Of a stretch of DNA of 8,286 bases, positions 1 to 4,882 are shown in pieces. A model generated the notes under the pieces. It saw only the letters and a program-made list of their open reading frames with translations, ran no database searches and was not told the origin of the DNA. A program made the position numbers and the translations under genes. Numbering within the stretch: position 1 is the stretch's first letter; each line of letters begins with the position of its first letter. Origin of the DNA: a bacterium (GTDB taxonomy: Bacteria > Chloroflexota > Dormibacteria > UBA8260 > Bog-877); the NCBI GenBank assembly GCA_021817025.1, contig JAKAWF010000138.1, forward strand, positions 1 through 8,286, in the 5' to 3' direction.

Positions 1-26
1 ACGCCTCGCGGAACTTCGTGACCGCC
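1..26 (-). repeat. 26-nt inverted repeat, left copy
   Basis: The reverse complement of bases 1-26 is identical to 467-492, inside the coding sequence of the 291-686 gene. Identity stops sharply at base 27 and may continue beyond the window at base 1. A 26-base exact match is very unlikely by chance, even in G+C-rich DNA. Confidence 0.85.
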
Positions 27-135
27 GCGCCGCCGACACCCGTTGGCCCAGGGTCCAGCTGGGCTCATACAAGGCTGAGGTGTCCTTCTCAGACGCCGGC
101 ACCACCGGCAACAGAACCCGCTCGGCTTCTACCAT
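1..135 (-). CDS. Partial minus-strand ORF, unknown product
   Basis: An open frame starts at the ATG whose first base is 135 and runs off the left edge without a stop (45 codons visible). The start is unusually well supported: GGAGGACTGGC precedes the ATG exactly as at the plus-strand genes starting at 291 and 7688, with the same hairpin and a TATACTTAGGG -10 region upstream. The visible peptide begins MVEAERVLLPVV; I do not recognise it. Bases 1-26 are an exact inverted copy of bases 467-492 in the neighbouring gene. Here they are read in another frame, giving an arginine/serine-rich stretch instead of AVTKFREA. The ORF may therefore be a frameshifted paralogue, a real gene that captured a fragment, or a gene joined to a chimeric contig end. 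The start is likely; the product is unknown. Confidence 0.5.
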   Translation of the reverse strand, partial: MVEAERVLLPVVPASEKDTSALYEPSWTLGQRVSAARRSRSSARR

Positions 136-168
136 GCCAGTCCTCCGTGGGGGGCCGCTACCCGGCCC
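136..168 (-). promoter_or_regulatory. Leader element A: GGTAG hairpin plus Shine-Dalgarno
   Basis: Read on the minus strand, GGGCCG (168-163), loop GGTAG (162-158) and CGGCCC (157-152) form a 6-bp hairpin. It is followed by a short spacer, GGAGGACTGGC, and the ATG at 135. The loop and the Shine-Dalgarno block match the plus-strand elements at 256 and 7653, while the stem bases differ but still pair. Such compensated changes argue for a selected RNA (or DNA) hairpin in the 5' leader. Confidence 0.7.
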
Positions 169-170
169 GA

Positions 171-206
171 TGCCCTAAGTATAGGGGCTGGGATGCTGCT
201 GGTGGG
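171..206 (-). promoter_or_regulatory. Divergent promoter A (weak -35)
   Basis: On the minus strand, TATACT (183-178) is a good -10 box followed by TAGGGC, nearly the TATACT-TAGGGT of the promoter at 7385. The predicted start of transcription is near 171, three bases before the hairpin stem of leader element A. At 17-bp spacing the -35 position (206-201) reads CCCACC, far from TTGACA. Either an activator is needed or the promoter is weak. It faces away from the promoter at 215. Confidence 0.5.
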
Positions 207-214
207 GCTGGTGC

Positions 215-250
215 TTGACTTCCTCTGAGAGGGACCTTATCATTAGGGTA
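215..250 (+). promoter_or_regulatory. Promoter B (TTGACT-17-TATCAT)
   Basis: TTGACT (215-220), a 17-bp spacer and TATCAT (238-243) form a sigma-70/SigA-type promoter. TAGGGT follows, putting the expected transcription start at 250. The block ACCTTATxxTTAGGGTATG is shared with the promoter at 7385. It drives the 291-686 gene through leader element B. Confidence 0.75.
222..232. promoter_or_regulatory. Operator-like palindrome in the promoter B spacer
   Basis: CCTCT-G-AGAGG is a perfect inverted repeat lying wholly between the -35 and -10 boxes of promoter B. This is a classic place for a repressor site. The otherwise similar promoter at 7385 lacks it. It is short, so chance cannot be excluded. 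Confidence 0.3.
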
Positions 251-324
251 TGAGATCGGTGTGGGTAGCACCGACGTATGGAGGACTGGCATGGCGACAG
301 GCGCGTTCACGGCAGCCGAGATGA
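250..324 (+). other. Possible leaderless upstream ORF (24 codons)
   Basis: An ATG coincides with the predicted transcription start at 250 and opens a 24-codon frame ending in TGA at 322-324. It runs through the hairpin and Shine-Dalgarno and 34 bases into the next gene, in another frame. In actinobacteria an ATG at the very 5' end of an mRNA can be translated without a leader, so this could compete with the 291 start. The peptide (begins MRSVWVAPTYGG) resembles nothing I know. A chance ATG created by the conserved TAGGGTATG is equally possible. Confidence 0.2.
256..290 (+). promoter_or_regulatory. Leader element B: GGTAG hairpin plus Shine-Dalgarno
   Basis: TCGGTG (256-261), loop TGGGTAG (262-268) and CACCGA (269-274) form a 6-bp hairpin. 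It is followed by GGAGGACTGGC (280-290) directly before the ATG at 291. The layout is the same as in elements A and D, with different stem bases. The hairpin would begin about seven bases from the mRNA 5' end. Confidence 0.7.
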
Positions 325-686
325 AGGCGATGCGGCCCGAGATCGAGGCAGCCCTGAAGGATCTTGGCGACCGGCTCGGCATCAGCTTCAAGGTCGGCGG
401 CGGCAGCTACGGCCAGCAGACCGCTCAGTTCAAGCTGGAGCTTGGCCGGATCGGGGACGACGGGCAGGCGGTCACGAAGTTCCGCGAGGCGTGGGACCAA
501 TTGGCCCCCATCTACGGATTGGAGCCAGAGTGGTTCGGGCGGACCTTCCGGTCGGGAGGCACCGAGTACCGGATCGCCGGACTGGCCCCCAGGCGGCGCA
601 AGCCGGTGCTGGTGGACCGGACCCGCGACGGGCGGCAGTTCCTGTTTGGCGAGGACACGGTCAGGGCGCTGATCCTGGCAGCGTGA
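291..686 (+). CDS. Uncharacterised phage protein, 131 residues
   Basis: The ATG at 291 is chosen because GGAGGA lies five bases before it in an element repeated at other gene starts; an in-frame GTG at 261 would overlap the hairpin. The protein starts MATGAFTAAEMKAMRPEIEAA. It has a helical N-terminal half (residues 8-35), then GISFKVGGGSYG and an AQFKLEL strand. The C-terminal part carries WFGRTF, a TEYRIAGLAPRRRKPVLV stretch and DGRQFLF. This pattern resembles small proteins of unknown function found in many tailed phages, which is a family-style memory and not a search result. It has no transmembrane segment or catalytic motif that I can identify. It stands alone between promoter B and a strong hairpin at 692. 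Its bases 467-492 are duplicated in inverted orientation at the window start. Confidence 0.85.
   Translation: MATGAFTAAEMKAMRPEIEAALKDLGDRLGISFKVGGGSYGQQTAQFKLELGRIGDDGQAVTKFREAWDQLAPIYGLEPEWFGRTFRSGGTEYRIAGLAPRRRKPVLVDRTRDGRQFLFGEDTVRALILAA
467..492 (+). repeat. 26-nt inverted repeat, right copy
   Basis: These bases lie in frame in the 291-686 gene, encoding the AVTKFREA region, and are repeated exactly on the opposite strand at 1-26. Confidence 0.85.
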
Positions 687-691
687 CCCTG

Positions 692-724
692 GGGCCGGTG
701 GTGGTCCGCGGCCACTACCGGCCC
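692..724 (+). terminator. GC hairpin, probable terminator
   Basis: A 13-bp stem (692-704 with 712-724, one G-T wobble) and a 7-base loop TCCGCGG begins three bases after the TGA of the 291-686 gene. No T-tract follows. Such hairpins without a U-tail are common at gene ends in G+C-rich phages and actinobacteria, so termination is likely but not certain. Confidence 0.6.
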
Positions 725-1036
725 TCCCCGGCTTGGCAGGTGCTGGGCTGCCGGGACCTCATCCCGCGGCACTTGCGGGGAAGCTCAGAGGTACCTTCCC
801 GCCCAGCAAAAGGTAGCCGCCGTGCTGGGTAGCAGCCGGCGGCTGGTGGCCGGGAGGACTGGCGCCGACCGGCCGGGACCCAGTATAGACAACCGGCGGG
901 GTCAGACCCCATACTTCGGACCGACAAGAAGCAGAGGGGGCGCGGAGCCTGAACTCCCGCCCCCGGCCAGCACCTGTCAGGGAGGCACCGGCGACGTGAA
1001 TTGTAGGGGGCTGGGGGATCGAGGCGGGCGGCCACG
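725..1036. other. Non-coding, structured intergenic stretch
   Basis: No open frame here has phage-like protein composition or a convincing start on either strand. It contains a bulged stem (775-783 with 795-802, GCGGG(g)AAG and CTTCCCGC) enclosing the GGTACC palindrome, then the orphan leader element at 816-863. The 864-1036 part holds only the weak ribosome site GAGGCGGG (1021-1028) for the gene at 1037. I see no near-consensus promoter in it, although the ten-gene operon downstream needs one; TATAGA at 884 and CATACT at 910 lack -35 partners. A structured non-coding RNA or a remnant of a lost gene are both possible. Confidence 0.5.
816..863 (+). promoter_or_regulatory. Leader element E: orphan copy without start codon
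   Basis: GCTG (824-827), loop GGTAG (828-832) and CAGC (833-836) are extended by an outer GCCGCC/GGCGGC stem (816-821 with 838-843) across a small internal loop. GGAGGACTGGC (853-863) follows as in elements A, B and D. The start codon is replaced by GCC, and the frame that follows does not look like a protein. The copy therefore serves no visible gene: a relic of a deleted gene, or an element with a job of its own. Confidence 0.6.
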
Positions 1037-1969
1037 ATGAGTTGGGTTCGCCTCGACGATGGGTTGGACGACCACCCCAAGTTCGTCGGGCTGCCCCTGG
1101 ACGCGGTTGGCCTGTGGACCGTCTGCCTGACCTGGGCACATCGCGGCGGTAGAAGCAAGGGGGAAGCTCCGGGGTTCATTCCGGCTGCCCTCCCAGCCCG
1201 GTACGGGGCCACGGAGCGACAGACCGCTGCCCTCGAATCCGCCCAATTGTGGGAGCCGGTTGACGGCGGCTGGCAGATTCACGACTTTGCCAGCTATTGC
1301 GCACCCGAAGGACGGCGTGAGGAGATCGCTGAGGCGCGGGCGGCGGCTGGCTCCAGAGGCGGCATTCGCAGCGCAGAGGTCCGGCGAGCCAAGTACGGCA
1401 CGGCGGCTCCGCTCAGAGGTGACGAAGCAAACCCGGAACCGGACGGAAGCCACGACGAAGCAAATGCTACGAAGCAAACACGAAGCCCACGAGCCCCCGT
1501 ACCCGAACCCGTACCCGAACCCGTACATATCGCTGTTCCTGACGGAACAGCTCCCTTTCTCACGGCGCTGCCGGACGACCGGACGCTCACGGTCCAACGA
1601 GAGGTCGAGCAGGTCTTCGCGGCCTGGGTACAGGCCGGCGGGCTAAATGGCCGGACCAAATTGACGCTCGACCGGCGGCGAAAGATCCGGGCGCGGCTGG
1701 CCGAGTACCCGCTGGCCGATGTGCTGGACGCGGCGATTGGCATTTGGGAGCATGACTGGCACCGGGAGCATGGTCAGACCGACCTGGCCCTGGCCCTGCG
1801 GGATGGGGCGCATCTCGAGAAGTTCCGCGACGTGCATCGAGGGCTGGTGCCCAGGGGCGAGCCACGGAAGCTGGGGCCGATTGATCGGGACATGAGGCAG
1901 GCGATGCAGGAGGGTCGCGTTGACCTCGACTTGATGCGGCGGATCTACCCTGAAGGAGGGCTGGCATGA
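1037..1969 (+). CDS. Replication-initiator-like protein
   Basis: A 310-residue protein beginning MSWVRLDDGLDDHPKFVGLP. This N-terminus is typical of winged-helix replication proteins of actinobacteriophages and other phages, often annotated as helix-turn-helix or DnaD-like proteins. The N-terminal domain (about 1-95) includes a WQIHDFASYC segment, followed by basic helices (about 96-120). A low-complexity linker (about 128-165) contains PVPEPVPEPV. The C-terminal domain (about 190-280) has the LTLDRRRKIRARLAEYPLADV and HLEKF features of phage initiator C-termini. It probably binds the phage origin and recruits the helicase loader encoded next. The start ATG follows GAGGCGGG by eight bases. 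DNA coding for the linker contains direct repeats and a palindrome, as in the lambda O gene where the origin lies inside the initiator gene. It heads the ten-gene operon. Assignment is by pattern, without a search. Confidence 0.75.
   Translation: MSWVRLDDGLDDHPKFVGLPLDAVGLWTVCLTWAHRGGRSKGEAPGFIPAALPARYGATERQTAALESAQLWEPVDGGWQIHDFASYCAPEGRREEIAEARAAAGSRGGIRSAEVRRAKYGTAAPLRGDEANPEPDGSHDEANATKQTRSPRAPVPEPVPEPVHIAVPDGTAPFLTALPDDRTLTVQREVEQVFAAWVQAGGLNGRTKLTLDRRRKIRARLAEYPLADVLDAAIGIWEHDWHREHGQTDLALALRDGAHLEKFRDVHRGLVPRGEPRKLGPIDRDMRQAMQEGRVDLDLMRRIYPEGGLA
1422..1526 (+). repeat. Short direct repeats in the initiator linker (candidate iterons)
   Basis: ACGAAGCAAA occurs at 1422-1431, 1455-1464 and 1469-1478, with a partial ACGAAGC at 1480. 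Next comes the 12-bp unit CCCGTACCCGAA at 1496-1507 and 1508-1519, with a partial third copy to 1526. This stretch is visibly richer in A than its surroundings. Repeats inside an initiator gene can be origin iterons; they could also be simple-sequence slippage in a disordered linker. Confidence 0.5.
1532..1551. repeat. Perfect 8-bp inverted repeat beside the direct repeats
   Basis: GCTGTTCC (1532-1539), spacer TGAC, and GGAACAGC (1544-1551) form a perfect palindrome six bases after the direct repeats, still within the initiator gene. This would suit a dimeric protein site or a cruciform at a replication origin. Confidence 0.5.
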
Positions 1970-2421
1970 GCGACGCGATGAGCGCGGAGGCGTGGGAGGC
2001 TGTGTGGGGCGTGATCCGTGGCTGCTGGCCCGGCTCCGCGCTCGACCAGGCGGTGGTCAAGACCGAGTGGCGGGCAGCGTTCGCCAAGTGTGACCCGGAG
2101 GTGCTGGTGCAGGCGGTGAGGGCCTGCGCCAGCCATGACGACCGACCTCCGAACCTGGCTCGGCTGAGCGTCTGGTACACGGACCTGATGAAGCATCAGA
2201 ACGCTCGGCTGCCGACGACGATGGTGCCGGACCCGCCGCCGACGGCGGACGCTTGGGAATCTCAATACCAGGCCAACCTCGTCGCCACTCAGCGGCAGAT
2301 GGCGCACGAGACCGCCTGCCCGCGTTGCACGGCATATGCCCAGGATCGGACCGGCAGCCCGTGCCCGATAGGGGCCGCCTACTGGGAGCCTTGGTATCAG
2401 CACGGGATGGTACGGCCATGA
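1966..2421 (+). CDS. Helicase-loader-like replication protein
   Basis: A 151-residue protein starting at an ATG that overlaps the previous stop (ATGA). AAGGAGGG (1953-1960) sits at ideal spacing, so translation is coupled to the initiator-like gene. Residues 7-70 (AWEAVWGVIRGCWPG, then DPEVLVQAVRACASHDDRPPNLARL) match the helical pattern of phage helicase-loader/G39P-type N-terminal domains, in which an R-PP-LA turn is typical. Its position directly after an initiator supports this role: loading the replicative helicase at the origin. The C-terminal part has CPRC (118-121) and a further Cys at 133, a possible incomplete metal site, and a Trp/Tyr-rich end (AAYWEPWYQHG). There is no Walker motif, so it is not a DnaC-type ATPase. 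The function is an inference from pattern and position. Confidence 0.6.
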   Translation: MSDAMSAEAWEAVWGVIRGCWPGSALDQAVVKTEWRAAFAKCDPEVLVQAVRACASHDDRPPNLARLSVWYTDLMKHQNARLPTTMVPDPPPTADAWESQYQANLVATQRQMAHETACPRCTAYAQDRTGSPCPIGAAYWEPWYQHGMVRP

Positions 2422-2669
2422 GCTGGGTGGGGCGCAACGGCCCGACTGTGCTGTGGGCCGTGCTGCTCTGCTGCTGGACGGGCCTGCTGTGCGCCTCTGC
2501 TTGGCAGCACGAGATCGGCTTCGAGGTCATCTGCAGCGCCGGCATCGGGACAGCGGGAGTGGCGCTGTGGGTGCAGGGCTGGATTCGCGGCACTCGCAAG
2601 GTCTACGACTTCGCTCAGGAACTCATGGAACGGACGACGGGCAAAGGAGGGAGTGACACATGGCGCTGA
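2418..2669 (+). CDS. Small protein with two predicted membrane helices
   Basis: An 83-residue protein starting at an ATG overlapping the previous stop (ATGA). No strong Shine-Dalgarno is seen, so it probably depends on coupled translation. An in-frame upstream start would lie inside the preceding gene and is unnecessary. Two hydrophobic segments are clear: about 8-27 (TVLWAVLLCCWTGLLCASAW) and about 34-55. A positive, hydrophilic tail follows (GTRKVYDFAQELMERTT). Short loops and the tail charge suggest a hairpin in the inner membrane with the tail inside. I do not recognise the family. A holin is conceivable by topology, but the place between replication genes fits an early membrane-associated protein better. 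The last ten bases overlap the next gene. Confidence 0.7.
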   Translation: MSWVGRNGPTVLWAVLLCCWTGLLCASAWQHEIGFEVICSAGIGTAGVALWVQGWIRGTRKVYDFAQELMERTTGKGGSDTWR

Positions 2670-3292
2670 AGCTACCGGCAGCGATGCCCAAGAACCTGCA
2701 CCCGCTGGCGTGGGTGATCCTGGCTGCGGAGAAGGAGGGCGAGACAGAGGGGGTGAAGGTCGAGGCTGACACGGCTCACGTCAGGCTGGCGGTGGCTACC
2801 GACCGGCACCGGCTGCATGTGGCCACGGTGCCGCACCTGGCGGTCGGCCCCGGCTGCTACGACCCTCCGGGCTGGGCGGACCCCGACTGGCATGAGATCG
2901 AGGACTGGAGTGTGGACTGGCACAAGATCGAGGACCGCTTCGAGGAAGCCGATGTGCTGGGCCGGGGGCACGTCGTGCGGGTGGACATGCTGTACGGCTA
3001 CTGCCGGTCCTCCATCGCTTACGGGCAGTCCGTCGGAGCGAGCGTGGCCGCTGTGACCCTGAAGGGGCAGGCGATCAGCGCGAGGCTCCTAGCTGACGCC
3101 TTGGTCGGCGGGTGGGGCGATATCATGGGCGCCGAAGTGGAACTCAGACTGGACGCCAGCACGCCGATGCTGGCGGTCCGCCACGCGACCGGGCGGGCGC
3201 TCATGGCCGGCGTGCGACCTGGGGATCCGCTCCGAGCTGATCTGGCCGACCCGGTCTTCGATGCGACCGAGTTCGTCCGGTGGGAAGGGTGA
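2660..3292 (+). CDS. Unknown protein, possibly sliding-clamp-like
   Basis: A 210-residue protein whose ATG is preceded by AAGGAGGGAG (2644-2653) and overlaps the previous gene by ten bases. The segment RLAVATDRHRLHVATVP (residues 42-58) resembles the ATDGHRL strand of bacterial beta clamps (DnaN), and the C-terminal RHATGRALMAGVRPGD resembles the end of a clamp domain. Together with its place among replication genes, this suggests a divergent or partial clamp-like protein. The length is only about 57 percent of a full DnaN, so at most two clamp domains would fit. The middle part carries an acidic, tryptophan-rich insertion with a doubled DWHEIED/DWHKIED motif (76-92). No signal peptide or membrane segment is seen. 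The clamp idea is tentative; the gene itself is solid. Confidence 0.8.
   Translation: MALKLPAAMPKNLHPLAWVILAAEKEGETEGVKVEADTAHVRLAVATDRHRLHVATVPHLAVGPGCYDPPGWADPDWHEIEDWSVDWHKIEDRFEEADVLGRGHVVRVDMLYGYCRSSIAYGQSVGASVAAVTLKGQAISARLLADALVGGWGDIMGAEVELRLDASTPMLAVRHATGRALMAGVRPGDPLRADLADPVFDATEFVRWEG
2885..2935 (+). repeat. In-frame tandem repeat, 30-nt period
   Basis: The 21-base block starting GACTGGCA and ending AGATCGAGGAC occurs at 2885-2905 and 2915-2935, differing at two bases. It duplicates a ten-residue unit (DWHEIEDWSV, DWHKIEDRFE). The high DNA identity suggests a recent slippage or duplication event. Confidence 0.8.
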
Positions 3293-3918
3293 GCGAGCGG
3301 ACGGTGCTGGCGACCGAGGCGGTCCCGCTGGACACCCTCAACCCGTTCCCGCACAACCCGCGCGTGGCCGACCTCGAGCTGATCCGGGCGTCGGTGCGGC
3401 AATTGGGCCAGTACCGGGCCATCGTGGTGAACCGCCGGAAGGTGGCATACCACTTCCCGGACGGCACAGTTGAGCAGGCCATGACGGTGCTGGCCGGCAA
3501 TCACCTGCTGGAGGCGATGCGGGCTGAGGGCTTCGAGGAGGCGCTGGTCCACTTCGTGGAGGTGGGGGAGGAGGCGGCCAAGCAGATCGTGGCCGTGGAC
3601 AATCGGAGCGCCGATCTCGGCCGGTACGACGACCGGCTCCTGGCGGAACTGCTGCAGAGCCTGGACAGCCTGGAGGGCACCGGCTACACGCCGGAAGACC
3701 TGGACGACCTGCTGGCGAGGGCTGCGCCGCCTGACATCGACGAACTCGTAGACCAGCTGGGGCCGCCGGACCCAACCGAATTCTGGCCGGTGCTGCGGTT
3801 CAAGGTGTCGCCGGAGGTCCGGCAGCGGTACCTGGTCGCGGTTGAGAGCATCGAGGGCGGGGACGACGTGCAGTTCGAGTACCTGGTCTCCTGCGCCGAG
3901 CGACTGGCGGCAGAATGA
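3289..3918 (+). CDS. ParB-like domain protein of the DNA-modification module
   Basis: A 209-residue protein. The start GTG at 3289 overlaps the previous TGA (GTGA), the same arrangement as at queC and queD; GTG at 3280 is the in-frame alternative. Residues 9-110 follow the ParB/sulfiredoxin-like N-terminal fold: VPLDTLNPFPHNPR (12-25), then ASVRQLGQYRAIVVN (34-48), VLAGNHLLEAMRAEGF (68-82) and QIVAVDNRSAD (99-109). The C-terminal part is acidic, with WPVLRFKVSPEVRQRY near 166-181. Phage ParB-like proteins are often encoded beside DNA-modifying enzymes, and some members of the fold have nuclease or CTPase activity. None of that can be proven here. One base separates it from dpdA, so a role in target choice or DNA access for modification is a reasonable inference. 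There is no ParA partner, so plasmid-type partition is unlikely. Confidence 0.8.
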   Translation: MSERTVLATEAVPLDTLNPFPHNPRVADLELIRASVRQLGQYRAIVVNRRKVAYHFPDGTVEQAMTVLAGNHLLEAMRAEGFEEALVHFVEVGEEAAKQIVAVDNRSADLGRYDDRLLAELLQSLDSLEGTGYTPEDLDDLLARAAPPDIDELVDQLGPPDPTEFWPVLRFKVSPEVRQRYLVAVESIEGGDDVQFEYLVSCAERLAAE

Positions 3919-3919
3919 C

Positions 3920-4882
3920 GTGCGGCTCTATTGGGCTTGCGTGGTAGCCGACCCGCTGCGGATCGGCCCGATCTGGGACGCGGCCCTGATGGGCACACCC
4001 AAGCTGCTGCTGTCCTACCACTACTACAAGACCCAAGACCTCGAAAAGGTACGGGCGCTGTTCCCGACGCCTCCCAGCCTGTTCGCGGACTCGGGGGCGT
4101 ACTCAGCGCACACGCAAGGGGCGGAGGTCAAGCTGGCCGACTACGCCGCCTGGATCAAGCGGTGGGAGCCGCTATTCGACGCCTACGCCAGCCTGGACGT
4201 GATCGGAGACCCGGTGGCCAGCCTGGCCAATCAGAAGCGGCTGGAAGACCTTGGGCTGCGTCCGCTGCCGGTGTTCCACGGCGGGGAGCCGTGGAGCTAC
4301 CTGGAGGGCTACTGCTCCCGGTACAGCTACGTCGCCCTGGGGGGCATGGCATCAAGCACCGCTGACGCGCTGCGCTGGGCGGCCCAGGTGTTCAAGACGG
4401 GGCGACAGACGGGCACCCGGTTCCACGGCTTCGGCCAGACCGACGTGAAGGTGTTGCGGGCGCTGCCCTGGTACTCGGCGGACTCGTCCAGTTGGGGCAA
4501 CGGGCACCGCTACGGGGTGCTTGCGCTGTGGGATGACCGCCGGGCCCGGCTGTTCCGACCGCGGGTTGGGTACTACAAGGAGATCTACCGATATGCCAGC
4601 CTGATCCGCGAGCATGGCGGCGACCCGGCCCGCCTGTCGCAGCGGAACTTCTGGCGGGCGTGGGAGGGGAAGCCTGTCGAGCAGAATCGAGCTGAGCGGG
4701 CTGAGATCATGCGGATCAACATCATCGCGTGGCTGCGGCTGGAGCGATGGGTGGCGAGCCATCACGGGTCGGTGCCGCCGCCGGCGGGCTGGACGGAGGC
4801 CGGGACGCGCATCTACCTGGCCGAGGGCACGGTCAGCAACCTGGTGAGCGCGGCTGAGGCGATAGGAGGGCTGCCGACGTGA
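3920..4882 (+). CDS. dpdA: DpdA: 7-deazaguanine DNA transglycosylase (phage type)
   Basis: A TGT-family homologue that would exchange guanine in DNA for preQ0. The chosen start is GTG 3920, one base after the ParB-like stop; an ATG at 3842 would extend it inside that gene with unrelated sequence. The 320-residue protein shows the phage DpdA pattern: FADSGAYSA (55-63), which corresponds to the TGT DSGG region, SLDVIGDPVAS (91-101), PVFHGGEPWSYL (117-128), YVALGGMAS (137-145), RFHGFG (167-172) and WYSADSSSW (184-192). Asp57 and Asp188 are the best candidates for catalytic acids. The C-terminal CxCxxC...H zinc site of tRNA-guanine transglycosylases is not visible, consistent with a DNA-specific branch. 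It is followed by all preQ0 synthesis genes. Annotation pipelines often call such genes queuine tRNA-ribosyltransferase; the neighbours favour DNA as substrate. Confidence 0.9.
   Translation: MRLYWACVVADPLRIGPIWDAALMGTPKLLLSYHYYKTQDLEKVRALFPTPPSLFADSGAYSAHTQGAEVKLADYAAWIKRWEPLFDAYASLDVIGDPVASLANQKRLEDLGLRPLPVFHGGEPWSYLEGYCSRYSYVALGGMASSTADALRWAAQVFKTGRQTGTRFHGFGQTDVKVLRALPWYSADSSSWGNGHRYGVLALWDDRRARLFRPRVGYYKEIYRYASLIREHGGDPARLSQRNFWRAWEGKPVEQNRAERAEIMRINIIAWLRLERWVASHHGSVPPPAGWTEAGTRIYLAEGTVSNLVSAAEAIGGLPT

Noticed and set aside
884..915. TATAGA and CATACT as promoters for the 1037 operon, and TATACT on the minus strand
   Set aside because: None has an acceptable -35 at 16-18 bases; kept only as a note that the operon promoter is not found.
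725..1036. A preQ1-type riboswitch controlling the modification genes
   Set aside because: I could not find the short pseudoknot pattern (C-rich stem, A-rich tail near a ribosome site) here or ahead of the modification genes, which have essentially no intergenic space.
822..1040. Plus-strand open frame starting inside orphan element E
   Set aside because: Its GTG lies within the hairpin stem, before the Shine-Dalgarno block, and the peptide is low-complexity Gly/Arg/Pro with no protein-like pattern.
715..1212. Long minus-strand open frame across the intergenic region into the initiator gene
   Set aside because: Proline/arginine-rich composition, no Shine-Dalgarno, and it overlaps a well-supported plus-strand gene; typical of open antisense frames in G+C-rich DNA.
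2885..2894. GACTGGCATG as another leader element
   Set aside because: It encodes Asp-Trp-His within a gene, lacks the GGAG and hairpin parts, and is part of a coding tandem repeat.
3842..3919. Upstream ATG extension of dpdA
   Set aside because: It would add 26 residues read out of frame from the end of the ParB-like gene; GTG 3920 gives the expected DpdA N-terminus.
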